From: Singulisphaera acidiphila DSM 18658
Lineage (GTDB): Bacteria > Planctomycetota > Planctomycetia > Isosphaerales > Isosphaeraceae
Direction: 5' to 3'
DNA length: 64,000 bases
Assembly: GCF_000242455.2 (NCBI RefSeq)
Contig: NC_019892.1
Location: 3,658,001-3,722,000 of the forward strand
The notes beneath the pieces are model-generated. The model was not told the origin of the DNA, did not search any database, and saw only the letters and a list, made by a program, of their open reading frames with translations. Positions within the stretch are counted from its first letter, which is position 1. Every line of letters begins with the position of its first letter. The position numbers were made by a program, and so were the translations under genes. Positions 63,451 to 64,000 of the stretch are shown here, one piece after another.

Positions 63451-64000
63451 TCAGGTGAACTGCCACTTAATCATCTTGAACGTATCGCCCAGCTTGCTGT
63501 TGACCCCGAGCGCGGCCGAAGCCTCGTAGCCGGAGTGAACCATGCAGTTCTCACAGCGCGGGTCCTTGCCGTAACCGTACTTCTCCCAGGGCGTCTTGTT
63601 CAAGAGGTCGTCGAACGATTTGTGGTGGATATCCGTGATCAGGTAGCACGGACCTTTCCAGCCCTTGATGTTCCGGGTCGGGTTGCCCCAGGCCGTGCAC
63701 GACATTTCGCGCTTACCCTGAAGGAACTCGAGGTAGATCGGCGAGGTGTTGAACTTGTATTTGCGGAACATCGCCTCGGCCGCGCGAAACTTGGTGCGGA
63801 TGTCTTCGCGGGTGAGGAACATGTCCTGGTCGGCGACCGCCGAGTAGCCATAGCCCGGGGCGATCATGAACCCATCGACGTCGATCGAGGTCAGGAAGCC
63901 GTAGAGCTCGTCGAGCTCGGCCATGTCGGTTTCCTTGAACACCGTGGTGTTCGTGCAGACGAGGAAACCGGCTTCCTTGGCGGCCCTGATGCCGTCGACG
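63451..64000 (-). CDS. hpnH: Adenosyl-hopene transferase HpnH (radical SAM), C-terminal part
   Basis: The gene enters from the right edge, so the N-terminal radical SAM core with its Cys triad lies outside the window. The visible 182 residues include VDGIRAAKEAGFLVCTNTTV, DELYGFLTSIDVDGFMIAPG, MFLTREDIRTKF, EMSCTAWGNPTRNIKGWKGP, YLITDIHHKSFDDLL and GKDPRCENCMVHSGYEASAA, all typical of HpnH. It adds the 5'-deoxyadenosyl group to diploptene, starting side-chain extension of C35 hopanoids. The gene is followed by hpnG after 15 bp on the same strand. Confidence 0.93.
   Translation of the reverse strand, partial: VDGIRAAKEAGFLVCTNTTVFKETDMAELDELYGFLTSIDVDGFMIAPGYGYSAVADQDMFLTREDIRTKFRAAEAMFRKYKFNTSPIYLEFLQGKREMSCTAWGNPTRNIKGWKGPCYLITDIHHKSFDDLLNKTPWEKYGYGKDPRCENCMVHSGYEASAALGVNSKLGDTFKMIKWQFT

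Overview
The window is about 63% G+C and reads as a chromosome segment from a planctomycete, most likely of the Isosphaeraceae (Singulisphaera/Paludisphaera type). This is inference from gene content: a DUF1549/DUF1553 C-terminus followed by a Tat-exported DUF1501 protein, a BBP7-type outer-membrane protein, Tat-exported sugar phosphate isomerase/epimerase, very long exported proteins of unknown function, hopanoid genes (hpnG/hpnH) and family-specific palindromic intergenic repeats. No rRNA, tRNA or CRISPR array was recognised.

Layout. 1-1.5 kb: DUF1553/DUF1501 pair ending in a strong hairpin. 1.6-12.2 kb: two translationally coupled minus-strand genes for giant exported, membrane-anchored proteins of unknown function. 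12.2-13.7 kb: gene-free, with two inverted homologous gene remnants and a 22-bp perfect palindrome. 13.7-19.5 kb: inositol-monophosphatase-like enzyme, small protein, FecR/anti-sigma-like membrane protein, and a GT39-like membrane glycosyltransferase. 19.7-21.4 kb: coupled GmhA-type isomerase and ROK kinase. 22.8-28.6 kb: small protein, membrane metalloprotease candidate coupled to glgX, and a divergent phosphoesterase lipoprotein.

28.8-31.6 kb: a mobile region in which an IS5-family element sits inside an already broken transposase gene. 32.8-42.1 kb: a tripartite RND efflux operon (adaptor, CzcA-like pump, small ribbon-helix-helix-like protein, TolC-type lipoprotein) ending in a BBP7 outer-membrane protein. 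42.5-45.5 kb: a 114-aa protein, two tandem paralogues of unknown family and an ECF sigma factor. 46.4-47.8 kb: soxR divergent from an NmrA-like oxidoreductase, with a textbook SoxR operator in a 19-bp-spacer promoter.

49-59 kb: a minus-strand surface-glycan cluster (GT9, GT4, NodB-like deacetylase, methyltransferase, two GT2, a CDP-alcohol phosphotransferase with a reduced N-terminal domain) in which most genes overlap by a few bases, so it is probably one operon. 59-62.4 kb: a second sugar isomerase, a small membrane protein, two families of palindromic repeats and a DUF4349 lipoprotein. 62.6-64 kb: hpnG-like phosphorylase and the C-terminal half of hpnH, together making ribosylhopane for C35 hopanoids; hpnH runs off the right edge.
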